Of a DNA stretch of 64,000 nucleotides, positions 56,281 to 64,000 are shown piece after piece (the stretch's first letter is position 1; each line of letters opens with the position of its first letter). Position numbers and translations under genes: made by a program. The notes below the pieces were generated by a model. It searched no databases, had not been told where the DNA came from, and worked only from the letters and a program-made list of their open reading frames with translations. Source of the DNA: Psococerastis gibbosa (taxonomy: Eukaryota; Arthropoda; Insecta; Psocodea; Psocidae); the NCBI GenBank assembly GCA_963971405.1, contig OZ020491.1, forward strand, positions 8,922,855 to 8,986,854, read 5' to 3'.

Positions 56281-56395
56281 AATTAACTAGACCACCAAAC
56301 CATTTGAACGTTCTGCATTCTACTAGTCTGATGGCCGTAGACAATTTAGAGTATGACAAGGTTGTTGATGAGTGAGTGAGTGAATAAGTGAGTGT

Positions 56396-56725
56396 GTGTG
56401 TATGAGAGAGAAAGAGAGACGTGCCCATAGAAATGACGAGCTCAACGCGACATACCGAGAACCTACGATAGTAGCCGAAATCAAGAGAGCCCCCATCAGG
56501 TGGCTAGGGCACGTGGAACGAATGCCAGACAGTAGGGCTACAAGAGCAGCCTTATACAAGGTGCGCCAAGGGAGAAGACGAGTGGGACGACCACGGAGGC
56601 GATGGCTGGACGACGTCGAGGTGGATCTGGCGACCCTTGGCGTCGATGACTGGCGAAGGAGAGCGCAGACCGCGATGAGGCAGAGCAGGCCAAGGCCCTT
56701 CACGGGCCGTAGCGCCAAGGAGTAA
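56396..56725 (+). pseudogene. Non-LTR retrotransposon ORF2 C-terminus, long open relic
   Basis: A 109-codon frame reads NDELNATYREPTIVAEIKRA, IRWLGHVERMPDSRATRAAL and VGRPRRRWLDDVEVDLATLG, then WRRRAQ and stop. It is the cleanest copy of the C-terminal signature in the window and has no internal stop over the matching part. The catalytic domain is absent. It is not expected to be functional. Confidence 0.9.
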
Positions 56726-57237
56726 CTAAGTTGTTGATGTACGGCCTCACTACGTTATCAACCAGACGAGAACTGAAGATGACAGTTCTTGCCAAAAGCG
56801 CATTAGTGGGTTTCTTGTTTGTTAATTAATTAATTAATATGATTACACATAATATATTAATATATATATATATGTAATAATATATAATATAAATAATAAC
56901 ATTATTAGTTACTTTATTAACGTTTATTTGGGTTTTACTAACTCAAGGTATTATAACAAGTTTTAATAAAACACTATAATATTTCGTTTGTTTGCTCATG
57001 ATCATTAATTACTTAATGTCAAGTTATCCTGTCGTACCGCTACTAACTATTATTCTTAAATTGTGATTTCAAATGTTAACCTACCTGGCCAATATCAAAT
57101 AGATGGGTGGTGTGGACTTTTTTTTAATCAAAATGTAGAGGAACACATTTTCTAATGAATGCGACTAATCGCTCTCCTATATGTCCTGCGTAATTTGACT
57201 TTGTAAACGTTCTTCCCCACCGGCTTCCTTTTAAACA
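56726..57237. other. Unassigned AT-rich sequence
   Basis: TA-rich simple repeats lie at 56853-56900. No gene. Confidence 0.4.
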
Positions 57238-57255
57238 CCCCCCCCCCCCCCCCCC
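57238..57255. repeat. C18 tract
   Basis: Eighteen uninterrupted C, not in an element with recognisable ends. Confidence 0.95.
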
Positions 57256-58404
57256 GAAGGAAGAACTAACCTTACTGGGGGTCTCAAGGTGAACCAAAAC
57301 TGCCATCAAATGACGTGCACAGATGCAGACTTGGCACACGACAGCGGGCCACACAAATTAGCAAAAGTTAATGTCATAGGAAGGACAGGAGCAGCAGCAA
57401 TACACACAACTGGCAAAAACACAACAGAAAACAATGGCAGAGGCACTGACCAACCACCAGTCAATCGGCACCCGGCACTGAGCCGACAAAAAATAACGCA
57501 ACACTTGCGAAATGCTCGTGACGTCTCGCCGACTGCTGACAAATGCCACAATGCCAAATTGCTACACCTTCACCGAAGAATAAAAAAAGAAATGGCATAT
57601 GCTTTTTGTGTCTCCACTCACACTTTTCCCGGAGGTAACCACCAAAACTTCTCAAATTGCCCTCGCTATTTCATTTAACCAATTTTCCTTACCCCCCAGC
57701 TGCTACAAATATCCAGTAAAAAATTAAAAGAGCCAAATATTTACCATTATCAGTTCTGCTGACGGAAGACCATCCAAATCTATGCCGCGCAATATAACGA
57801 GGATTTCTAATAGCCTACTAAAATGGCAAAACTGGCCTAGTATCGTTATTTCCTAATTGAATTAGCGTTCCATTAACATAGGCTAAATTAATAAACAATT
57901 CGGTTTTATTGGCTGAAATTGCATTTTTATACCAAAAACATTGTAACAGCTAGAAGGTATCGGGTATTGCACAACAGGACAATATACTGTATTTCAATGC
58001 TATCCGGAAACGTGACCAAAATTCCTATTCAAAATCCACTAATTCTATTAATACCATGGAGCCATTGGAAGAAGAACACAGTACTTGAAGCACTTCTCCC
58101 TCGCATTAAAGTGAAGTTAATTTATTTTTTTATTAATTAATGACAAAATCGTTTTCTTTGTCTTTTTTATAGCTCATTCGGAAGGTTCATGATTCTAGGG
58201 AAATCCTAGCTCAATCAATTCCTCAGAATTGCAGAATAAACAAGTTCGCGATTGGAATTATTGCAATCACGACGCAAATTTCGTTCTTTAACCCCATATG
58301 AAATGCGTACGCATTCAATAAACATTGAAATTTTGTTTCATTGGGTAGGTGAATACCATTCAATAATTCAAAATTGAGAAACATTCATTATTTCAACGAG
58401 CTTA
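57256..58404. other. Unassigned sequence with a 129-codon frame
   Basis: A plus frame at 57289-57678 (129 codons) overlaps minus frames of 83, 64 and 63 codons. None has a recognised domain, signal peptide or repeat, and the amino-acid usage (many His, Thr, Asn) looks non-genic. Confidence 0.4.
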
Positions 58405-58790
58405 GGCGCACATTCCTCCGACCGGCTAGGGCTATTTACAAAAACAGTGACGTGGTAGCAGACATTCAAGACTTAGGCGGGGTTTCCACCGACCTCGCAT
58501 TGCAATGCATTGCATTGAAATGTTTATTTCCTCTATCCCATAGTTAAAATTTATCAATGATCATACAGTAAAATCACAAACAAACAAACTGAAATTAAAA
58601 AATGGCGTCATGGGATATGTTAAGTACAAACATTTTAATAAATTTCTATAAAAAGAAAAATTCTAATTTCCGTCAATGTCATTTGCATTTTGGAATGCGA
58701 GGTCGGTGGAAACGCCACCTAATTCTTGAATGTCTGCTACCACGTCACTGTTTTTGTAATTAGCCCTAGCCGGTCGGTGGAATCGGCGCC
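58405..58790. mobile_element. Outer palindromic MITE carrying a nested MITE
   Basis: The outer ends GGCGCACATTCCTCCGACC and the inverse ending AATCGGCGCC are flanked by TTA on both sides (58402-58404, 58791-58793). The arms continue through CCGGCTAGGGCT and GTGACGTGGTAGCAGACATT. The inner element occupies 58476-58719. Confidence 0.85.
58476..58719. mobile_element. Inner MITE nested in 58405-58790
   Basis: This 244-bp element has ends GGCGGGGTTTCCACCGACC and the inverse ending AACGCCACC, with the same core as 762, 7098 and 9698. It sits at the same loop position as in the 9627 copy. Confidence 0.85.
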
Positions 58791-58973
58791 TTAGCCAAAC
58801 GATAATAAAATAGAACAGATAGCGCGGCAAACCATAATTACCATATTACCAATGGCAGTGAAACGCAGGGGGAATGAGAAAGGAAGTGTTTCCATATTGC
58901 AGGGTTCCAACATAAAAAAGAAAATTGTGGCAAATGAAAAACAAATGAACAATTCAACAGCAATCCTGGTGCT

Positions 58974-59446
58974 TTGGGATTAGGCGCTTATTCCACCGTG
59001 AACTATTGACGTCGGTGGAATAAGCGCCTTAACGTAACACCAGGGTTTATTTTTTAATGCCGCATTAGCTCAAACACTGGGAATAGGATTAAATTAATTC
59101 AATTGTTTAAACAAATGAGTGCAAAATGCGGGGGAAATTTAAATTGATCCTAGGCTATATTTTTGGTAGGTTTTCAATTTTTTTCTCCCTTAGACACATT
59201 AATTACTATTCTTAATACATTCCAAAATTCTACCAGTACATTTTAATGTTTATAAGTATTTCCTTCAATTATAAAACAATGCAACCATTCTCTTGTATTC
59301 CAATAATTTATTAATTTGAATTTCCCACGTATTTTTCACTCTTTCATTTAAAACAATTGAATCAAGAGCTAAGACTTAGGGGTTTATTTTAACACTAATG
59401 CTAATCTGGTATTAAAAAATAAACCCCGGTGTTATGTTAATCCCAA
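58974..59446. mobile_element. Inverted-repeat element whose left arm holds a 46-bp micro-MITE
   Basis: The right arm 59397-59446 (ATTAAAAAATAAACCCCGGT, TATGTTAATCCCAAA) is the inverse of the left arm 58974-59066 once the 46-bp insertion is ignored. The centre is unique and AT-rich. Confidence 0.75.
58983..59028. mobile_element. 46-bp micro-MITE
   Basis: Perfect 16-bp inverted ends (GGCGCTTATTCCACCG) enclose only 14 bases. TTA flanks both sides (58980-58982, 59029-59031). The opposite arm of the host element at about 59433-59442 shows the uninserted sequence. The ends match the outer ends of the 58405 element. Confidence 0.9.
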
Positions 59447-59471
59447 ATCGTCATGAACACAATATGTGACG

Positions 59472-59570
59472 AAGCAGTAGAATCCGGGATGATGGGCCGT
59501 GGTCGGTCTGAAAGCGTACTAACAAACGTTTCGTCAACATCTGCGTTCGACATCATCAGTGGAACTGGGT
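59472..59570. repeat. Repeat related to the 20452 hairpin element
   Basis: CAGTAGAATCCGGGATGATG and GGCCGTGGTCGGTCTGAAAG match the inner part of 20452-20535 in reverse orientation. The following GTTTCGTCAACATCTGCGTT is a phrase common in insect repeats. Confidence 0.65.
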
Positions 59571-60014
59571 AGACTGTATCTCGGAATCTTCGTAATTATG
59601 TTGAACACAATAAATTCAAACGCATGGCGCGAGACTTGAGATGGAGAAAAACGTTTTACGCATGTTTTAGCATTATCTATAAACGGAGGCCATGTCAACC
59701 AAACCAACTGCACGCCAGATAAGCTGGCCCTCAAACCAAATCCCGAGATAAGGAGTTTTTGCGACTTACGTAACAAAGGACCCCATTAAGTATCACTGAA
59801 ATCAACACAGTGTTGCAGTCCATTCAAGTGTCACCCAAATCGCAAGTACCCATCACATGCAGTTCATTAAAAGAGGCCACTTATCTGCCAGACACAATCG
59901 AAAAGGCATGCTTGATGACAATCAGCGGAATTCATGAAAATAAGCATTTGCTTCAACAAGAAAAGGTAGAAAATAGATAAAAGGATAACCTATGTTCTTC
60001 TTGCCTCCATTTCG
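59571..60014. other. Unassigned sequence
   Basis: No gene or element was recognised. Confidence 0.3.
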
Positions 60015-60148
60015 GTGAGAAGAGCAAAATGGATGGGTCACCTTATCAGACAGGAAGGACTCTTAAGCACCATAATAGAAGGCACAATTGAAGGCACCAA
60101 TGCAAGAGGGCGACCAAGGAAGGCGTACGCAGAAGACCTCAAGAAAGT
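60015..60148 (+). pseudogene. Non-LTR retrotransposon ORF2 C-terminus, cut by a family M fragment
   Basis: The frame reads RRAKWMGHLIRQEGLLSTII, EGTNARGRPRKAYAEDLKK and then stops matching exactly where the family M fragment begins. Confidence 0.85.
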
Positions 60149-60276
60149 CCCCCCCCCCCGTCGTGATATCCGAAATGCAACCATAGGAAAATTATTTACC
60201 ATGAAATTAATCATTTTCTCTCGCTACCAATTGATAAATTGGAAAGCATGTCCGAGTAAACTCGGACCGGTTCTTT
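60149..60276 (-). mobile_element. Family M element, 5' fragment
   Basis: On the minus strand it begins AAAGAACCGGTCCGAGTTTA and TGCTTTCCAATTTATC and ends in its G11 tract. The remainder is missing, so the break is at the homopolymer. Confidence 0.85.
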
Positions 60277-60281
60277 GTAAT

Positions 60282-60375
60282 GTTTCCGTATGCATTTTTG
60301 GCCACTGGCTCGATGTCAACCTACACCGGCTGCAAGTGGTAATGGTCAAGCTGAGACAAGCTTACCATTGACGCA
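60282..60375. repeat. Fragment shared with 38165-38232
   Basis: GTCAACCTACACCGGCTGCA and AATGGTCAAGCTGAGACAAG, followed by CTTACCATTGACGCAATGAA, match the other copy with scattered differences. The parent element is unknown. Confidence 0.5.
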
Positions 60376-61225
60376 ATGAAACAGGCGAATGCATGACTTA
60401 ATCAAGTACAGATACGAGTCACCCACCGAAGTATGTTAGTTTCTGTTTAAGACAAGTCCCTTTCCTAAAATACAGAACCACTTTTTACTCATCCGCCATG
60501 CGTTGTAATACGATGAAACTTCAGTCCTTTTGTTATTAATTGAGAGACGGGATATTTGAGCGCGCCAAAAACATTTATTAAATCCTTGGGCCACCTGCTT
60601 AGTTTTTTAATTCAAATTTGTGGTCATGGGATGCGTGGCGAGTAGCCCCAGAAATAAAAAAAAATATATTTTTTTGGCGTATCTGAATGTCTCATCTCTC
60701 CCATATAGAACTCTCGATGAAACAATGAGACGATGCGCAGTGATACTAACCAAGACTTAACAAACTGTGGTGGGTGCAGTCGTAAGTAGCATACCACAAC
60801 ACATGTTCTATAACTATCTACAGTTCTATATAGGAGAAATGGGACATTCGAGCACGGCAAAAATATATTTTGAACCCTCCGGTCCCCTGGTACGTTATTT
60901 CAATGGCTGACCACACAAAACGTGGCATAAAAAAAGCCCGGCATCTCTCTTCCAACTTATATTTTATCGACGAAATATTTAATTATGCAGACACGATAAT
61001 GCCCTTCCTATGGCCGGCGACCTTGGTAACTCACGCGTGTGTACAATATTATTTGCGCAAGACGTTACTTTTAGGGGAGATAAGCCAAAAAAACTAGTAA
61101 GAATGCGTAGGGGAACACAGGTAAAATTGAGATAAGTACCCGCATTATAACGCAAAGTACAACCTTGTGATTATTATCGTATTTTGTTTATAAATACCTC
61201 TACCACCCCACCCCATGATGTTGTG
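60376..61225. other. Unassigned sequence
   Basis: Short frames occur at 60624-60860 (-) and 60870-61097 (+). No domain was recognised. Confidence 0.35.
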
Positions 61226-61233
61226 TTGGTTCC

Positions 61234-61856
61234 TAGAGGTGGGGCGTTACTTCTGTCACTGATTTATCACCGTGACTACGATGGTCACTACAACCACCCG
61301 CTCCTACCCAAAAATAATACAGGTGATTTGAGTCACTGTCACCGATTTAGGCTATATTTTAAATAGCTTTGTTTCTAATACTCTGATAGTCGCATGCAAG
61401 AGCAAGTAACTCGCTCAGGTTTAGCCTATGCACTCGGCAGTCTTAAGCGAAATTCCCCCAAATTCTTTCCGATCGTCTCACGTAACCTAAACATAAGGTA
61501 TGCCCGAGGCTGTCACCGCGACTGCTCCATAACTGCCTAGCTTTTAGTTTATATATATATATAATATCTTTATTACTACTTCTTACATTTCTTAGCATAA
61601 CTAAACAAAAGAATAACCGACTTTAATTGTTAAGCGAAACGAATAAGTCTATGTAACTTGTATAAATCACTGTCAAGTAAGAGAAGTGACAGTGACTTTT
61701 GATTACTCATACCAAGATGTACCAAGATTACTTAGATAGCAGGATCAAAAGCAGTCACTCCAGTGACAGAAATCACCAGTATTTGTATCAGTGACTGTCG
61801 AGTCACTGTCACCGGTCACTGTTGCACCTGGAAATATCTGTCACGCCCCACCTCTA
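61234..61856. mobile_element. hAT-type non-autonomous element (623 bp)
   Basis: The ends TAGAGGTGGGGCGTTAC and GTCACGCCCCACCTCTA are inverted repeats, flanked by TTGGTTCC (61226-61233) and GTGGTTCC (61857-61864), a 7-of-8 match. The subterminal regions are full of GTCACTG/CAGTGAC motifs in both orientations, as in hAT transposase-binding regions. No transposase coding remains. Confidence 0.9.
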
Positions 61857-61904
61857 GTGGTTCCGGGTCTTCTTGAACATTAAGAAGGCTACTAGGATGT
61901 AAGA

Positions 61905-61913
61905 ACTTACCTG
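61905..61913 (-). promoter_or_regulatory. Recursive splice site (ratchet point) 3
   Basis: On the minus strand TTTTCTTTCTTTACAG is followed directly by GTAAGT. A branch-point-like CTTTAAT lies about 30 bases upstream. It lies 41 bp outside the hAT duplication at 61857-61864, in sequence not matching any repeat in the window. Confidence 0.6.
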
Positions 61914-62152
61914 TAAAGAAAGAAAACACAAAATTATTAAAGCCAAAATGTGCAGAGAGAAAATATGAAAATTAAATTTAAACATAGAGTATGCATTGAA
62001 TTCCCACGCTTATCACCTTTTTAGGCCTAGCGGGAACAAAAGGTGAAGCTTAAAGGGAGATATAAAGTAATAAGTACATAAATACATAATGTTTTAACAT
62101 CTAGCGATTTAGCTGAGGTCACAGTGACTAGTGTCCCAATTAATCAATATTT
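61914..62152. other. Unassigned sequence
   Basis: Unique sequence, nothing recognised. Confidence 0.3.
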
Positions 62153-63005
62153 AAAGAACCTGTCCGAGTTTACTCGAACATGCTTTCCAATTTATAAATT
62201 AGTATAGACGTAATGTGTAATTTCATAGTAAATAATTTCCCTATGGTTAAATTTCGGATCCCTCCGAGGGGGGGGGGGGGGGGTGTCCACCTTTATAAAT
62301 TAAAAACCCCTTTAAACACAATTGCATATTCTGGAACGAACAGACTAAAGTCTAATACATTGTAACAGTAGTAACAATGATAGGACACGCAATGTATTGA
62401 AGCGTGAATTTTCCATAATTTCTTCAAAAAATAATTGTTTGCACAGAACCAAATATTTTTTTGGGAAAGCAAGCTCTTTGTTTTTGTTACTCTATTGAAC
62501 ACCTAAAACATACCTGAAGGTAGAAATCATCGATAGAAAGGTTCCACAGAAAAATTATTTTTTAGTAATTTTTCATGAAAATTTAGTTATTTTTATTTTT
62601 TACCCCCAGAAGCAAACTATCAAGGGGCAAGCGACCCAATGCATTTTGTTAACATTAATAACGACTACAATATATGTGAATTTAAAAGAAATCGTTGCAG
62701 CGGTTTTTGAGAAATAATTTTTTTAGACCTTTTTTGAGTTTTATGAGAATAAAACCCCCTAAAATTGAGTTACCCAAAAATAAAAAAAATTATTTCGAGG
62801 CATGATTTTTGTAAACCTCCATGCCAAATTTCATCAAAATCGGCCGAGTAGTTTGCCCGGAAATCGATGAACAGACAGACAGAGCGACAGACATTTCGTA
62901 AAAAACCCTTTTTTTGGTTCCTGGGACTTCAAAACGTTGAAATCTCGGAATCGAAAATTTCGACCATCACGAAGCTTTCCTTAGACTACGTATAAATTGG
63001 AAAGC
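62153..63005 (+). mobile_element. Family M element, complete (853 bp)
   Basis: It starts AAAGAACCTGTCCGAGTTTA with TGCTTTCCAATTTATA, has a G16 tract (62268-62283), and ends TACGTATAAATTGGAAAGC at 63005. Best reference copy of the family. Confidence 0.92.
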
Positions 63006-63049
63006 AAAAAGAATCACTGAGTATGAGTAAGAATTGAAACTAAGTCAGA

Positions 63050-63185
63050 GCATCTACCCGAGACCCCTGGTAGACGACGGGGAATACCAAACGGACGACA
63101 TCTTCCGGGAGACAGCAAGGAGATACTGGTCAGCGCGTCACAATATGGCTAATCTGCCAAGGGCTGGCTAGTAGTAAGTAAGTAA
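63050..63185 (+). pseudogene. Possible non-LTR retrotransposon 3' tail
   Basis: A frame reading RPLVDDGEYQTDDIFRETAR and YWSARHNMANLP, with stop codons after it, resembles a decayed ORF2 ending. A GTAAGTAAGTAAG repeat follows. Weak. Confidence 0.35.
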
Positions 63186-63775
63186 GAATTGAAACTTGTG
63201 ATTTTGGGCATTAGCATAATGTTTTAGCTTATTTCATATTGTCATGTAACAGAGTGCATTTACAATAATTGCAACACGGAAACTTCACCCATAAATAAAT
63301 AAATAAAAAATAAATGATAATTTATTTGCAAACAGACCTAAAAGCCCAATATAATGCAAATTGTAACGTATTCCAATAATAACGTTTGACAGCGGATTAT
63401 TCATTGTCAGGAAGTGCTCAGAAAATTCTCAATGTTTCCTAAAATCCATCCAGAATACCGCACAGGAACGAAACAAGTGTAATGGTGCGGAACAGCGCGT
63501 CAATACCTATTCTTTACGTCAGTACTTTCATTTCAGGTAAAAGCTGGTGAACGTCATGGTTAAACCGACAGAAATTAACCAACCGTACTGCGGGCTCTGC
63601 TATTATTCCTGACACGGTTAGATGATACGGAACTCCGATTGAAACAGAACCAAACATTGATCAGCATCATCGGTTTCACGAGGAGACGTGTGGTAATAGG
63701 CAAGGCCACGAGGTATAAGACCCATCGGCAGACATGACAACCCTCCAGGAAAGAGCCGAACAACTCCCCGGAGCA
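63186..63775. other. Unassigned sequence with (AAAT)n
   Basis: A short AAAT/AAATA repeat lies at 63290-63316. No gene was recognised. Confidence 0.35.
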
Positions 63776-63875
63776 AGAAAAACAATGGCCGAACTCAAGA
63801 CGTTAGCGTCCAACCGGGTCGAGTACAAGAAATGGACTACCCCCTCATGCTGCGCGTGAAGAAGAGCCCACAATG
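63776..63875 (+). pseudogene. Decayed non-LTR retrotransposon ORF2 end
   Basis: A frame reads ARKTMAELKTLASNRVEYKK then WTTPSCCA and a stop, followed by AAGAAGAG. This is like the LAxDRxxWRxxVxxLCA ending of other ORF2 proteins. The same sequence motif occurs at 15940-16038. Confidence 0.5.
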
Positions 63876-64000
63876 AAAATCAATATGGCCCCGAAATACG
63901 TCTAATGGTTTTGAGGAACAGGTGGTCTCAAAGGAAGCCCTCAAACGAATTTCATAAACGTACTATCTCTTATGCCTTCCTCTAGCTACAAATAGTACAA

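Noticed and set aside
57289-57678. 129-codon plus frame
   Set aside because: Minus frames of similar size overlap it, no motif is visible and there is no gene context.
63519-63542. TTTCATTTCAG/GTAAAA on the plus strand as a ratchet point
   Set aside because: The donor half GTAAAA is poor and no other plus-strand site supports it.

Overview
The window looks like about 64 kb of non-coding DNA from an arthropod, most likely an insect. It is AT-rich and has no operons, no ribosome-binding sites and no long open reading frames. It carries decayed ends of non-LTR retrotransposons, a mariner relic, hAT relics, tRNA-derived SINEs, many short palindromic MITEs and an interstitial TTAGG run of the arthropod telomere type. 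The species cannot be named from this sequence. Apart from one intact tRNA-Arg(TCG) gene, I find no complete functional gene, and most of the short reading frames look like chance.

The most informative host signal is a set of three zero-length-exon (recursive splice, ratchet-point) motifs on the minus strand, at about 61.91, 41.56 and 24.78 kb. Each has a polypyrimidine tract, then CAG joined directly to GTAAGT, and a plausible branch point. I found none of equal quality on the plus strand. The simplest reading is that much or all of the window is one giant intron of a minus-strand gene whose exons lie outside it, removed in steps. A GC-rich block at 32.45-32.76 kb, with a minus-strand ATG followed by a donor-like CAG/GTGAAGT, could be an alternative first exon inside that intron. 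The tRNA-Arg gene sits on the same strand about 150 bp from the middle ratchet point.

Layout: 0-13 kb holds Harbinger-type MITEs (692-1077, 7098-7403, 9627-10010), hAT-type poly-G elements (2049-2550, 7978-8382), a perfect 27-bp inverted-repeat element (5999-6251) and pieces of an ~840-bp family here called M. 13-20 kb has another MITE, a 1.25-kb tandem array with two unit types (14151-15395), retrotransposon tails, a mariner pseudogene (about 18240-18560) and a hAT deletion derivative that keeps the end of its transposase (19386-19783). 20-32 kb has SINEs, a three-unit MITE cluster (22659-23116), repeat pairs and the first ratchet point. 32-42 kb has the GC-rich candidate exon, a near-perfect 140-bp palindromic MITE, more M and palindromic elements, the middle ratchet point and the tRNA. 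42-50 kb has inverted segmental copies, a SINE, a hAT element inserted in a retrotransposon tail with an 8-bp duplication, and a 525-bp MITE. 50-64 kb has three near-complete M copies, many retrotransposon 3' ends, a nested MITE, a 46-bp micro-MITE with its empty site in the same window, a 623-bp hAT element and the third ratchet point.

The elements interact mainly by nesting in and abutting one another. A MITE sits at the same loop position of related MITEs at several loci, hAT elements lie inside dead retrotransposons, and M copies abut retrotransposon tails.
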